From Acholoe squamosa (lineage: Eukaryota > Annelida > Polychaeta > Phyllodocida > Polynoidae): 64,000 nucleotides of DNA. The notes under the pieces were generated by a model. It made no database searches. It worked only from the letters and a program-made list of their open reading frames with translations, and was not told the DNA's origin. Positions within the stretch are counted from its first letter, which is position 1. The number at the start of each line of letters is the position of its first letter. A program made the translations under genes and the position numbers. Positions 51,101-59,405 of this stretch are shown here, one piece after another. The stretch spans positions 78,226,002 through 78,290,001 of the forward strand of contig OX439039.1 of NCBI GenBank assembly GCA_949317995.1, given 5' to 3'.

Positions 51101-54100
51101 CAGACTATAAATGAGGAGACCGACCTGTGTGATTCCCTTCTCATATCTGTCGTGTAGTGTCCTTAAAATATTATTCTTGTCCAGCCGCTCGAGTTGGGAG
51201 AGGTCATCTGTGTTGGCATTGGACAACTTTCGACTCAAACCAGATCTGGATCATAGGGGATTGCATGTTAAGGTTAGATTAAAAAGCAATCTGGGAATGT
51301 ATAAAGATGATATGATCATTCTTGTTAAACATAAACTGTTTTTGATATACAAATATATTCACCTATATCCATTTCAATAATTTTGCTCAGCATTCTTGTG
51401 TTACTCTTTTAAATTGTATTATTACTCTAGAGATGGCATAAGGAGGTAAAATAGGTCAAGCAACCAAAGGGAGCTAGGAATATAAAAGCAGAAATGGTTT
51501 GGCGTGTACCAAATGTGGGAAAAGATTCCCAAGGAAAATTGAGACAATTAGGAGTTAAACAAGTTTTCAGCACCTTCCTGTTTAAGGTTTCTATGAACTA
51601 CCCTGCATATTGATGCTAGTCTATCCTTGTCACATTGGTGATCAATACATGCATTTGAATTTCATAAATATATGCCCAATGTTCATCCTAACATATTTGA
51701 AATGTGTCAACCACTGTTCTGTCAAAGGTGTGGAAATGATGTCACCATGTCCTTTTGATTACCATCACCAGATTGGTAATGTTTTTACAGGATAATAGGG
51801 AGGGCAATCGCTACATGGGCAATATAACACAAATATTGATGTGCAGTGTACACACAGCATTGCTGCGTCTGCGTCAAAAGAGGAACAGGTGCCATACGTT
51901 GTGCTTGCTAAACCTCCCTATTATTTTGTTCATGAAGGTTGTATAATTATGTTTGGTATTTTGAAGAAACCAGTACTGTCTTTCCATGTTAGCCTTTGTG
52001 TCAAATAACAGCTCATAGTGAAATACTTATAATTAGTCTACTGTCCCATAAATATTGGGCAAAATGCATTGTTCATTTTTAGTGTGTTGCAAAATGACTA
52101 TTTTATATAAAACCTATGCTGGGTTACTTGATTATGATTATGAAAGGAAATGAACAAAATGCCAGGAGTTATTTTGTTAGTTATTCTAAACGGACCTTCG
52201 TCAGTGTGTATGTTATCTTATCATGAATATTATAATAGTTAACTACATTGTAGAAAGGGTGTTTACCTTTTGTTAATTGTGATTATGGGTTATGTTGACA
52301 GTGTTGTCTTTTTTTTCGCAATGGGATATGTTCACCTGTTGGTATCTTAAAAGATGTCACTGGTTCTACATTACTTTTTAAAAATACCAACAGGGAAACA
52401 TAGGCCAAAGTCAACAGTGTAACCAACACCACTTAACACCATAGGAAAGTTACCTTTCTGGTTTCAACCTTGTTTTTTGTGCAAGAGATGCTTTTGGTGT
52501 TGTCATAGGTGAAGGCGTAGGAATCATATAATCGTCGTCATCTTCAGGGTTAGGAATCACTAAATTGGCTCCGGAAAACCTAACACCAGGGGCCCTGTTC
52601 TTCTCACTCCTAAACAACCATATATGTAAATCTCTAATCAATTTAATGTCAAAAGGCATGGTTTTCATGGACCTTTTAGGCTCATGTGGGGAGTGTCCAT
52701 GCTCATAGATTTGCACTGGTGATCGGATCGGTTCGGAACGGACAGCCAATGCAAGGGCTTCTGCCATACCCAATCATCTCTGATGGATATATTGGATCAG
52801 TGGAATGCACTTCTTGTTGTTTTTGATAATTTTATTGGCATTATTGTTCACATAGCGTATCTCCTTTGACAAGAGCCATTTACATACACAATTACATGTA
52901 AGGACAGACTGGAAAATGGGCCATCAAATACAGTACAAATGACAATTAATACAATCCACATAATGACTCTTGTATGACATGACAACATACAATTAAAATG
53001 TATATGGGGCCTCAAAGGTTTTCAGATATAAATCATAAACTGTATAAACAACATGTATACCTTGCTGCAGGTCTTCGCCTCATGTTTACCCCGCCTGACG
53101 CCCCAGTAGGTGGCGGTGGAGGAGCTGGGGGCAGGTTATCTTGACTATAGATCAGGGTTTCAGGAGTGAATCTTACATCCCTGTGGACCAACAAATACAC
53201 TTTTTGTGCACAGAGGTAGATCTACGTAGAATTTTGATGCCAACTACGTACTTTTGCATGGTATGTGGACGTTCAAACGTTAAGGTTACAGTGATTTAGT
53301 TAATGAAAATTGTCTCATGGTGAAACCTTGAACCCTAGACCTTGCACATGTTTGGTTGATGTTGTACCACTGGAGCGTGTTGCTCCTATGGTAAAAGAGC
53401 TGTCAGTAGGTACCCTCTTTTCAAAAGAAGTCACGCTATGCTTCACCATTAAACTTGCACTCACCACATTAGTCTAAAAAGTCACCTGCCTTGTTTAAAA
53501 CAGAGAGAGCAGCACTATTAGGTACCTACTCATGTCACACAGTCTATAGTATATTATACTGACTGACTTCTCCTAACTAGGTACCTACTCAAATCCCCCC
53601 TTTTTAGCACCATATTTAAATGACCACTTCAGGAGGGTGTTGCTCCTATAGTAAAAGGAAGAGCTGGCTAAAAATGCCCTCGTTTCCAGTCCTTTCTTTT
53701 CATGTAGCTATAACTTGTCCCTTTTGTTGCTCACAATTGATTGATTGATTTGTGTTTTACAGCACATTAGCGGCACTAAGTGGCTATCCCGTGCTTCACA
53801 GGTTGATAATTTAACAGAGGAATGTGTCAGTGCCCGTGCATATGTGCACCACATACATCCTGAGGGGATAGGAAAGAGGAGATATAGACCCTTTTAAGTG
53901 GGCTAGGGAAGCCCGTTGTTGCTCACAAGTGGACATTCAAGTTATAGCTACATGAAAAGAAAGGACTGGAAATAAGGGCATTTTTAGCCAGCTCTTTCTT
54001 GTACTATAGGAGCAACACCCTCCTGAACTGTAGATTCTGATGAAGACTGGTATTTTAAAAGTCATGGTAATTAGTATGGCTGGAGTGTGTTGCTCCTATG

Positions 54101-55456
54101 GTAAAAAGAGCTGTCAGTAGGTACCCTCTTTTCAAAAGAAGTTACGCTCTGCTTCACCATTCAACTTGCACTCACCACATTAGTCTGAAAAGTCACCTGC
54201 CTTGTTTAAAACAGAGAGAGCTGCACCATCAGGTACCTACTCATGTCACACACTCTATAGTATATAAATACTGACTGACTTCTCCCAACTAGGTACCGAC
54301 TTAAGTCCCCCTTTTTTAGCACCGTAGTTGAATGACCACTTGTGAGCAACATAAGGGACAAGTTATATCTACATGAAAAGAAAGGACTAGAAACAAGGGC
54401 ATTTTTAGCCAGCTCTTCCTTTTTCTATAGGAGCAACACCCTCCAGTATTTAGTTGAAAATCCATACATGATACCTAAAAACGTGGTATATTTGTACAAT
54501 TTTTCCAGTTAGACACCCCAATAAGCCATTTAACTGGTAACACACAATATCTTTTTTTGGCCTAATGCTTGCTCAACCTTCCCAATAGAGGGGCCTTTTG
54601 TATATTGATAAGCAGGTTACTTCAACAGCTGTGGAGCAGTGGACTGCTAAAATAACGCTCATAGGATAGAACCGCACTGCTCCAACTCTATTTTTTCTAT
54701 TCCACAGATGAAATGCTATGTATAATTACCTCCAAAGTTTGTCTGAATTTGGTAGAAAAATTTAGTTTATATACGTTTAAATTTCTTTTATATATGTCTA
54801 AACGAGGTAGAAAAACGTAATATGTACGCATGTAGAACGTCACTAACCCTTGAACGTCCATATACCGTGGACAAAGACGCAATTCAGACCAATTTGTTAG
54901 AAAACAAACCTAGATATGCCAAAAAGCTACATAGCCCTTTGGTGTGGTGCTTACTGGGTATAGATAAGATCAATATGGAGGTACCGTAATATCCTGCGTA
55001 TAAGGCGCACCCCACGTATAAGGCACACCCAGACTTTATGGATCTACTAGACAAATTCTAATCAATGTATTTTTAAAATTCGAAAAGGTATGGGTAGCTA
55101 AGATGCTCCCCGAAGGCCTAGAATCACTTTTGAATATATGCAAAATCTTGGGAAAATTTCATTAGCTTTTCCTGATCCTATAAGGTGCATATTATAGGCG
55201 CGCCTTATACGCGAGGTATTACAGTATGATAAAATTGGTGGATCATTTGTCTCTAAGTAGTCCTACATCACCTCTCACCTCGTGCTGAACTTAGGAGGAC
55301 GGGGTATGTGTGCCACTGTAGATGGATCTCTGCGCAATACATGGTCTGAATATGCTGGGGGTGCCTCTCCTGTATTGAAATAAAAGTCAATTTTACATAC
55401 TTGCAGACAAAAAATCTTAATCATCAAAATACATGGAAAAAAGTCTTGGGCTGTTT

Positions 55457-55546
<90 letters not shown>

Positions 55547-56720
55547 GTACCAGGCCCTATATGAAATAGAAAAATTGAATTAGTCAGGGTCGGATTCAGG
55601 ATCTTGAAAAGGGGGGGCGCCCCTTATTTAGCCACTAATTTTAGATAAATTCTATTGTCAAAAGAGGTAATTGAACTCTTAAGTACAAGCAAAAAGGAGG
55701 GGGCGCGCACCCCCCGTATAAATCCGCCACTGAATAATTGTACACATTTGTACTCAAGCCTTGTGCAATTTGGTATATCAGGATATATAGATCCTACGAT
55801 TTAGTCAGATTCTATGAGCCCAGGTACGGCGGAACCATTTGAAAGTTGGGAGGGCAAAGGTCAGGTAGTGCCCGTGACCCACCCCCCACCTCCGAAATTG
55901 GGGGGGGGGTAGGCGAAAGCATTTTTGACATCTATATTGGATTCATAGTTGTGACAATGGTGATTGGGGGTCTGGGGGATGAATTTTGAGGGCCACAAAG
56001 GTGCATTCTGGTGCATTTTGAGGAAAGAAGATGCATTCTGTGGGCTCTAATGAATCCCCCCTCCTATCTATAGGCCTAAAAGTCAGAAGAATCTTGTAGG
56101 GAATCTCTACGAAATATTAAATGGAAGCCCTGCCCTCCCGTCCCCATTGGTGATTGTAGATCTAGAGATATTTATGGGACATATGGTTTACCATCCAACC
56201 CAATAAAACCCTTCTAGTCGCTGGAGGGTGATTCATAAAAACTAACAATGCAGAATCTGATTTTGGTTAGGATTCAAGCGTGATCATAAACAATTCAAAC
56301 TTAGTTAATTGCTTTTATTTCCACATAATTCTAAATAACAGTCATACATACATAGCATTGGAAATGCATGCTGCCTAAATTTACAAATTCCATTCCTTTG
56401 TAAAAAGTGCCCTTTAGAGTGCATCCCTTCACCATAAAAACACTGAAAAACATCGTCAATTTTTATGAATGACACTCCTTGGTATATTATCATAATAATA
56501 TGATCGTTAACATACCTGTCGGAGTGGGAGTATCAGGCTCACTGTCATAAGGAGAAATTTTTAGTGGGTCCAGCGTCTCCCCAGACTCCCCCGACACAAT
56601 TTTGCCGGTAGGTTGGGGTAAGTGGTCATACTCAGGGTCTGTTAAAGAGCTCATTTTGGAAAGTGCGGGTGTAGGAGAGGCTTGGTGCAAACTGGAGGTG
56701 AGTGGGCCCTTGCCTTGCAT
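26884..56720 (-). CDS. CHS: Myosin-motor chitin synthase, 40 coding exons, complete in window
   Basis: This gene encodes a polytopic glycosyltransferase family 2 enzyme that would polymerise UDP-GlcNAc into chitin at the plasma membrane, fused to a myosin head. I placed 40 coding exons, each bounded by AG/GT on the minus strand. Their phases chain without conflict and sum to 7884 nt (2627 aa plus TGA at 26884-26886). Core motifs seen are GESGSGKT (myosin P-loop), [32 protein letters not shown] and WGTRE. The start is taken as the ATG at 56718-56720 in the most upstream coding exon found. The frame stays open back to that exon's acceptor, so a further 5' coding exon cannot be excluded. The architecture matches mollusc and brachiopod type chitin synthases. 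The coordinates include introns; exon groups follow in separate entries. Confidence 0.96.
28880..32145 (-). CDS. CHS: Chitin synthase exons 33-40 (part): GT2 catalytic core
   Basis: Exons: 32032-32145, 31808-31887, 31551-31653, 30927-31080, 30394-30612, 29715-29850, 29289-29489 and the 5' part of 26884-29003. Motifs in order are C-A-T-M-W-H-E (1604-1610), F-F-D-D-A-F-E followed by D-D-D-D (1654-1665), [10 protein letters not shown] in exon 30394-30612, L-D-G-D-V-D-F (1818-1824), [10 protein letters not shown] (1884-1893), E-D-R-W (1923-1926) and Q-R-R-R-W (1960-1964). All are hallmarks of processive chitin synthases: D-G-D and E-D carry UDP-sugar and metal binding and the catalytic base, and Q-R-R-R-W contacts the growing chain. 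No key residue is missing, so the enzyme should be active. Confidence 0.97.
33097..36747 (-). CDS. CHS: Chitin synthase exons 24-32: N-terminal membrane block
   Basis: Exons: 36573-36747, 36259-36399, 35777-35945, 35411-35565, 34978-35199, 34318-34530, 33937-34107, 33495-33634, 33097-33288. They begin with the family motif W-D-V...V-P-R-E (residue 1062 onward) and encode about eight or nine hydrophobic helices, the first near 1086-1105. The W-W-Q-N-Y motif in exon 34978-35199 matches the conserved W-W-E-N type motif of animal chitin synthases. Exon 34318-34530 contains four N-glycosylation sequons within 15 residues (N1384, N1388, N1393, N1396), so that loop should face outside. Exon 33097-33288 leads through a basic R-R-R stretch to the cytosolic catalytic domain. 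Confidence 0.93.
37109..37332 (-). CDS. CHS: Chitin synthase exon 23: acidic linker between motor and membrane domain
   Basis: This single exon (224 nt, phase 0 in, phase 2 out) encodes residues 986-1060. It is Asn/Pro-rich in its first half and Ser/Asp/Glu-rich in its second, including S-S-D-D-E-D-E. An in-frame TAG sits immediately after the predicted splice donor (AGAGA then GTAGGT). Retention of this intron would therefore end the protein right after the motor, giving a soluble myosin-like product. The splice to exon 24 restores the conserved W-D-V motif that starts chitin synthase membrane blocks, which supports the chosen donor. Confidence 0.85.
37517..51245 (-). CDS. CHS: Chitin synthase exons 5-22: myosin motor domain
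   Basis: Exons: 51125-51245, 50328-50393, 49888-49995, 48715-48834, 45958-46072, 43677-43824, 43078-43192, 42244-42373, 41876-41947, 41409-41547, 40594-40822, 40026-40190, 39460-39602, 39208-39324, 38715-38784, 38418-38473, 38012-38161, 37517-37835. They encode residues about 191-985. Landmarks are the P-loop GESGSGKT at 295-302 (exon 48715-48834), switch I N-S-S-R-F-G-K at 347-353, switch II D-F-A-G-F-E at 580-585, the C-I-K-P-N core motif at the start of exon 38012-38161, and the converter-end motif Y-V-L-G-N-T-K-V-F at 910-918. A degenerate IQ motif (L-Q-A-L-V-R-C-R) at 939-946 is followed by a Lys/Glu-rich helix. The nucleotide-binding residues are intact, so ATP and actin binding are plausible. 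Motility itself is not shown by sequence. Confidence 0.95.
40989..41241. mobile_element. Harbinger-like MITE in chitin synthase intron, TTA duplication
   Basis: The ends GGGAGTGATCA are perfect inverted repeats. Similarity continues to TTAACAAC, and the element is flanked by TTA (40986-40988, 41242-41244). The interior is G/C-run rich and non-coding. Confidence 0.6.
43972..44201. repeat. 107-bp tandem duplication in chitin synthase intron
   Basis: Units 43972-44078 and 44079-44184 are nearly identical, followed by a partial third copy. The small divergence suggests a recent event. Confidence 0.75.
45650..45741. repeat. Foldback sequence in chitin synthase intron
   Basis: CAAGAAAGATGTGGCTTGGA on the left is mirrored by a right arm ending CCACATTTTTCTTG. 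Arms are about 32 bp with some mismatches. Confidence 0.55.
46073..48714. other. Largest chitin synthase intron
   Basis: This 2.6-kb intron splits the motor just after the P-loop exon. It holds a relative of the GGCTTGTGTCCAC family (about 48373-48610). A GC-richer stretch at about 46800-47450 with several short ORFs has no recognisable domain and may be a decayed element. Confidence 0.6.
48715..48834 (-). other. CHS: Exon carrying the myosin P-loop
   Basis: This 120-nt phase-0 exon holds the ATP-binding loop [10 protein letters not shown]. Most myosins have Ala where this one has Ser (GESGAGKT). The lysine and threonine that bind phosphate and magnesium are kept. The flanking introns are large (about 2.6 kb downstream, 1.05 kb upstream); the upstream one contains a solo LTR. 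Confidence 0.95.
49250..49732 (-). mobile_element. Solo LTR inside chitin synthase intron
   Basis: This 483-bp segment begins TGTAGG and ends CCTACA, and is flanked by the direct repeat CAGT (49246-49249 and 49733-49736). Read on the minus strand it has a TATATA box (near 49523-49529) and, about 180 bp later, an AATAAA signal (complement at 49343-49348). This is the order expected of a promoter-R-poly(A) LTR. No internal coding region is present, so it looks like a solo LTR left by recombination. Confidence 0.6.
50484..51073. mobile_element. Tc1/mariner-like non-autonomous element, TA-flanked
   Basis: The ends CACTGATAA and TTATCAGTG are inverted and bordered by TA on both sides. The interior is full of GACTATAGTCAG-like palindromes. 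It ends about 50 bp upstream of exon 5's donor side, within intron 5. Confidence 0.45.
51794..51922. mobile_element. Small palindromic MITE (copy in intron 4)
   Basis: The inverted ends AATAGGGAGG and CCTCCCTATT share AGCAA/TTGCT extensions with a second copy at 56918-57042. Both contain ACAGCATTG followed by CGTCT. Confidence 0.5.
52454..56720 (-). CDS. CHS: Chitin synthase exons 1-4: disordered N-terminal extension
   Basis: Exons (minus strand, 5' to 3'): 56516-56720 (exon runs to acceptor at 56727), 55279-55369, 53061-53180, 52454-52609. They encode residues 1-190, rich in Pro, Ser and Thr with no recognisable fold. A PPxY motif (P-P-A-Y, residues 72-75) and a polyproline stretch (P-P-A-P-P-P-P-P in exon 3) suggest binding to WW, SH3 or profilin-type partners; this is inference. 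An acidic run E-D-D-D-D-Y lies in exon 4. The three internal junctions all agree in phase: 1, then 2, then 2. An alternative start at the ATG at 52767 is disfavoured, because a stop codon sits just upstream in that frame and a good acceptor follows inside it, at 52610-52611. Splicing in this low-complexity region is less certain than downstream. Confidence 0.8.
53372..54023. mobile_element. MITE family A, composite rearranged copy
   Basis: The left half matches copies 1 and 3. At about 53628 it breaks into an inverted copy of the family's 3' end (to about 53742). An unrelated 180-bp insert starting with TTGATTGATTGATTTGTG follows, then the 3' end in normal orientation from about 53918. The two opposed ends form arms of roughly 105 bp. 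The element sits in chitin synthase intron 2. Confidence 0.6.
54082..54444. mobile_element. MITE family A, copy 3
   Basis: This intact 363-bp copy has the same termini as copy 1 and is tandem to the composite copy, separated by about 60 bp. It lies in chitin synthase intron 2. Partial similarity of the flanks (AGTAT) hints at a target duplication. Confidence 0.65.
54982..55227. mobile_element. MITE with GCGTATAAGGCGCACC ends
   Basis: The left end TACCGTAATA...GCGTATAAGGCGCACC is inverted at the right (GGCGCGCCTTATACGC...TATTACAGTA). Related single ends lie at about 13010-13090 and 19560-19760. It is non-coding, in chitin synthase intron 2. Confidence 0.6.
55461..55544. repeat. AT dinucleotide microsatellites
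   Basis: This long (AT)n tract has similar tracts at 42066-42120 and 61793-61828. A (CT)n tract lies at 390-419. Confidence 0.9.
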
Positions 56721-56917
56721 CCTAGATCTGAAATCAAAAAGCAAAGAATAATTGTTAGTTTTAAGGTATGAGGTTATCCTTATATATCCACATAATTGGA
56801 ATTACATAAGCACGTTTCACAATAACGCCAATACAATTCAAACAAAATGACCATAAACACACCTTGCTGTGAAATGTGAAATGTCACCAGTGAAATATAA
56901 GAATCCTATTCATGAAA

Positions 56918-57042
56918 GTGGGGAGATTTAGCAACCACTGTGAGGGAAATGTAACGAAGACGTGCAACATACATACAGCATTGGTACGTCTACATGAAAT
57001 CAGGAACAGGTGACTTATGTCGTGGTTGCTAAACCTTCCTCT
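56918..57042. mobile_element. Small palindromic MITE, second copy
   Basis: It has GGGGAGATTTAGCAACCAC on the left and GTGGTTGCTAAACCTTCCTC on the right, and is related to 51794-51922. It lies about 190 bp upstream of the first coding exon of the chitin synthase. Confidence 0.5.
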
Positions 57043-57829
57043 TGAAACAGTATTACAACAAAATTATTTTCAAAATGCAATGCTGTTTTTGATCAACCAG
57101 TAATGGAGAGAGAGAGAGCGAGAGAGAGAGAGAGAGAGAGAGTGAGAGAGAAGGGATTTAGGTTAATGACCCTTTCACTCATTTGTTTAATCTCATGTGT
57201 GGGTCAGGTCGTCAGAAAGTGTAAGATATTGCCTTTAGAGGGCCTGAAAAATTATTTTTCTAGTTATTTTATATAACCTTAACAAATTTGTGAAGGGACA
57301 TACCCTCAGCTCAGAAAACCAAAAAATACCGACTTAGGACCTGCGGTTCCATTTTTATTGCTTATTTTGTGTCATGTAACGTCCGGTACCAAAATGATGA
57401 AATATGGAGGTATTTGAAGTTGAGTATAGGAATGTACCATTTTGCATAGCAAACACATGAAATAACAAGGTTAATATGTCTATTATTGACTTCAATTAGA
57501 AAATGGAACAAAATTTGAGGTATGCATGCACAGTACACTGCCTCTTACATGATTATAAAAGAACCAGACGTTACGTAACATCCGGTACTTTTATCAGAAT
57601 TATTTCACATAAGCTGCTCTCAAACAGAGACAAATGCAGATAGACACACAATTCTTTCACCAAAGTAGGGGATAATAGGGCCCTTCATTTGGGTAATTAC
57701 TAATATTTTAAAGCTTCCTTTTTTCCATGTTTTATAACTGATTTGGATTTAGGTACCAGATGTTACAAATTACAGATTTCCATCTTCAAAGACGCATGAT
57801 GAAAAATTCTCACTCAGTAACAAATCCAA

Positions 57830-58587
57830 ATGGAAATGATACATATGATCATATACAATACAAAAAATAACTTTGGGATGCTCCAGATGTTCTTTATTCA
57901 ATACAGGACACTTTTAAAGAATACAAAAAGAACAAATTTGGCCAGTTTTTTCACTTCGGCTGGCTATGAGTCTGAGAGTATTTGATGGATGGCCACAAAT
58001 TTACATCTTTCTGATAGCCCTAAGTGTCCTCTATCAAATAAGTCTATGTAAGGCAAGATTGGCTCACAACTTCTTTCTCTAGAGCCACAAGAGTCCAAAG
58101 TGACCCAAAAAAAAACAAAATCTACTGCTTTCTGGCGACCTGACCCATGTAGTCCCATTCAGATATCCCATTTGAACGATGTAGGTAGCATAGTGAACAA
58201 GTAACCAATGAATAACTGATGACGAGTGGGGGTTATCAACGGATAATAATGTTATTATCGTCGATAACCCCCACGAGTCATCAGTTATCCATTGACTACT
58301 TATTTTATACCACGAAACCAATAAATAATCAATATTATACCAATAAATTCAAGTTGAAAACAAAAATTATTCCCCCTTCCCGGGACTCGAAGCCAGCCAT
58401 GACAGTGTGTGTACACAGGTACATACACCTCCTCGCCCGGCAGCGGACAGCAACAGCCCCCGTCTCGGCTAGCCTTGGCAGCGGCACACGGCGAAAAATA
58501 GTGTACATGGAAATGATACATATGATCATATACAATACAAAAAATAACTTTGGGATGCTCCAGATGTTCTTTATTCAATACAGGACA
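57830..58587. repeat. Exact 81-bp dispersed duplicate pair
   Basis: Bases 57830-57910 recur without mismatch at 58507-58587, in the same orientation. The second copy lies in a GC-rich repeat and is bordered by AATAGTGT on both sides (58497-58504, 58587-58594, sharing one base with the copy). Confidence 0.85.
58206..58294. repeat. Near-perfect 89-bp palindrome
   Basis: Arms of about 43 bp (CAATGAATAACTGATGACGA on the left) mirror each other around TTATTATG/TTATTATC, with few mismatches. Confidence 0.7.
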
Positions 58588-58740
58588 ATAGTGTGCCCTG
58601 CCGCTGTCCCGGCAGCGGACAGCGGCAGGGCACACGGTGAAAAAAGATTTCAATGCGTCTCGCTGTTATGTTTGTGTATAAAATACACCTCTGCTCCCGG
58701 CAGCGGACAGCGACAGCGCACACGGCGAAAAAAGATGCGC
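58430..58740. repeat. GC-rich repeat with perfect 19-bp hairpin
   Basis: CGGCAGCGGACAGC occurs at 58438-58451, 58610-58623 and 58698-58711, each followed by a GCACACGG(C/T)GAAAAA-like end. The arm 58591-58609 is perfectly inverted at 58617-58635 across a 7-base loop. Confidence 0.75.
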
Positions 58741-58808
58741 CCAGACCGGGACGCAATCCATGTACCTCTCACAGCTGAGCGCAACATGCTAACCACTAGA
58801 CCACCGCG
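58741..58808 (-). pseudogene. tRNA-Glu/Asp-like pseudogene
   Basis: On the minus strand the A-box region GTGGTCTAGTGGTTAGCATG is near-canonical, followed by a CTC-containing loop and a decayed B box (GGATTGCGTCCCGG). It is probably a tRNA-derived repeat fragment. Confidence 0.4.
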
Positions 58809-58939
58809 TCTCCTCCTTCAGCGGCCGTGTCGGCTTGGATATATTTGAATGCGTCCCGCGGTTATGGTAGAGGTCAGCCCGCAGTCGACTCCTTCCCATA
58901 TCATATCGAGACGTGGTTCGAACCAAGCATTACTCGTCA

Positions 58940-59010
58940 GTCCCTGTGGCGCAATGCATAGGGAGTTGGATTAGGGATCTGAGACTGAAGTTTCGAGCCC
59001 TGCCCTGGCC
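58940..59010 (+). repeat. tRNA-like pol III promoter sequence (SINE-like)
   Basis: A-box-like TGGCGCAATGC (from about 58947) and B-box-like GTTTCGAGCCC (about 58990-59000) are at tRNA-like spacing. The ends do not pair as an acceptor stem, so this is not a working tRNA. Confidence 0.4.
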
Positions 59011-59062
59011 TTGAAAATTTCGTGGGTTTTAACATGTAACATATGACATGTAAGGACATGAG

Positions 59063-59140
59063 GTTATCAATGTAAGGCGTGCGGTTATCCAGGATAACCG
59101 CATGCCTTACATGGATAACTGCACGCCTTACATTGATAAC
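59063..59140. repeat. Multi-arm palindrome
   Basis: GTTATCAATGTAAGGCGTGC (59063-59082) is perfectly inverted at 59121-59140. The same left arm also pairs, with two mismatches, with 59092-59118. Two alternative hairpins are possible. Confidence 0.7.
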
Positions 59141-59323
59141 TGCACGCCTTCCAAATTGATGTTACAGCCTAAAGGGTGTGCAATATCGACAGATAAGTGG
59201 ATGGGAATAGACCCCAAAAAGCACTGTGTAAGCCACAAATCGTGGTATAAGTAGGAGTATGGGGTCAGTTGGAGGGGGCATTATCATAATTTACAGGGTG
59301 TTGTTTGCCCTTTAATTTCAGCT

Positions 59324-59405
59324 GCCAGGATGGTCAAGTGGTTTAGGCGTCGGCCTTAAGATCCAATGAACAATATTCGCGTGGGTTCGAACCCCACTCC
59401 TGGCA
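59324..59405 (+). tRNA. tRNA-Leu(UAA)-like gene, probably within a repeat
   Basis: The 82-nt class II layout has a perfect 7-bp acceptor stem (GCCAGGA/TCCTGGC), a perfect T arm GTGGG-TTCGAAC-CCCAC and loop CTTAAGA (anticodon TAA at 59357-59359). The anticodon stem has two mismatches (TCGGC against TCCAA), so function is doubtful. Flanks on both sides resemble those at 9540-9720, which points to a dispersed tRNA-derived repeat. Confidence 0.5.

Noticed and set aside
52450-52773. 107-residue ORF as a possible first exon of the chitin synthase (ATG at 52767)
   Set aside because: A stop precedes it in frame, and an internal acceptor at 52610-52611 gives a phase that links to the upstream exons and to the motor exon.
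58219-58848. 209-residue plus-strand ORF
   Set aside because: It runs through a palindrome, the 81-bp duplicate and GC-rich repeats. The reading frame is incidental and begins inside the palindrome.
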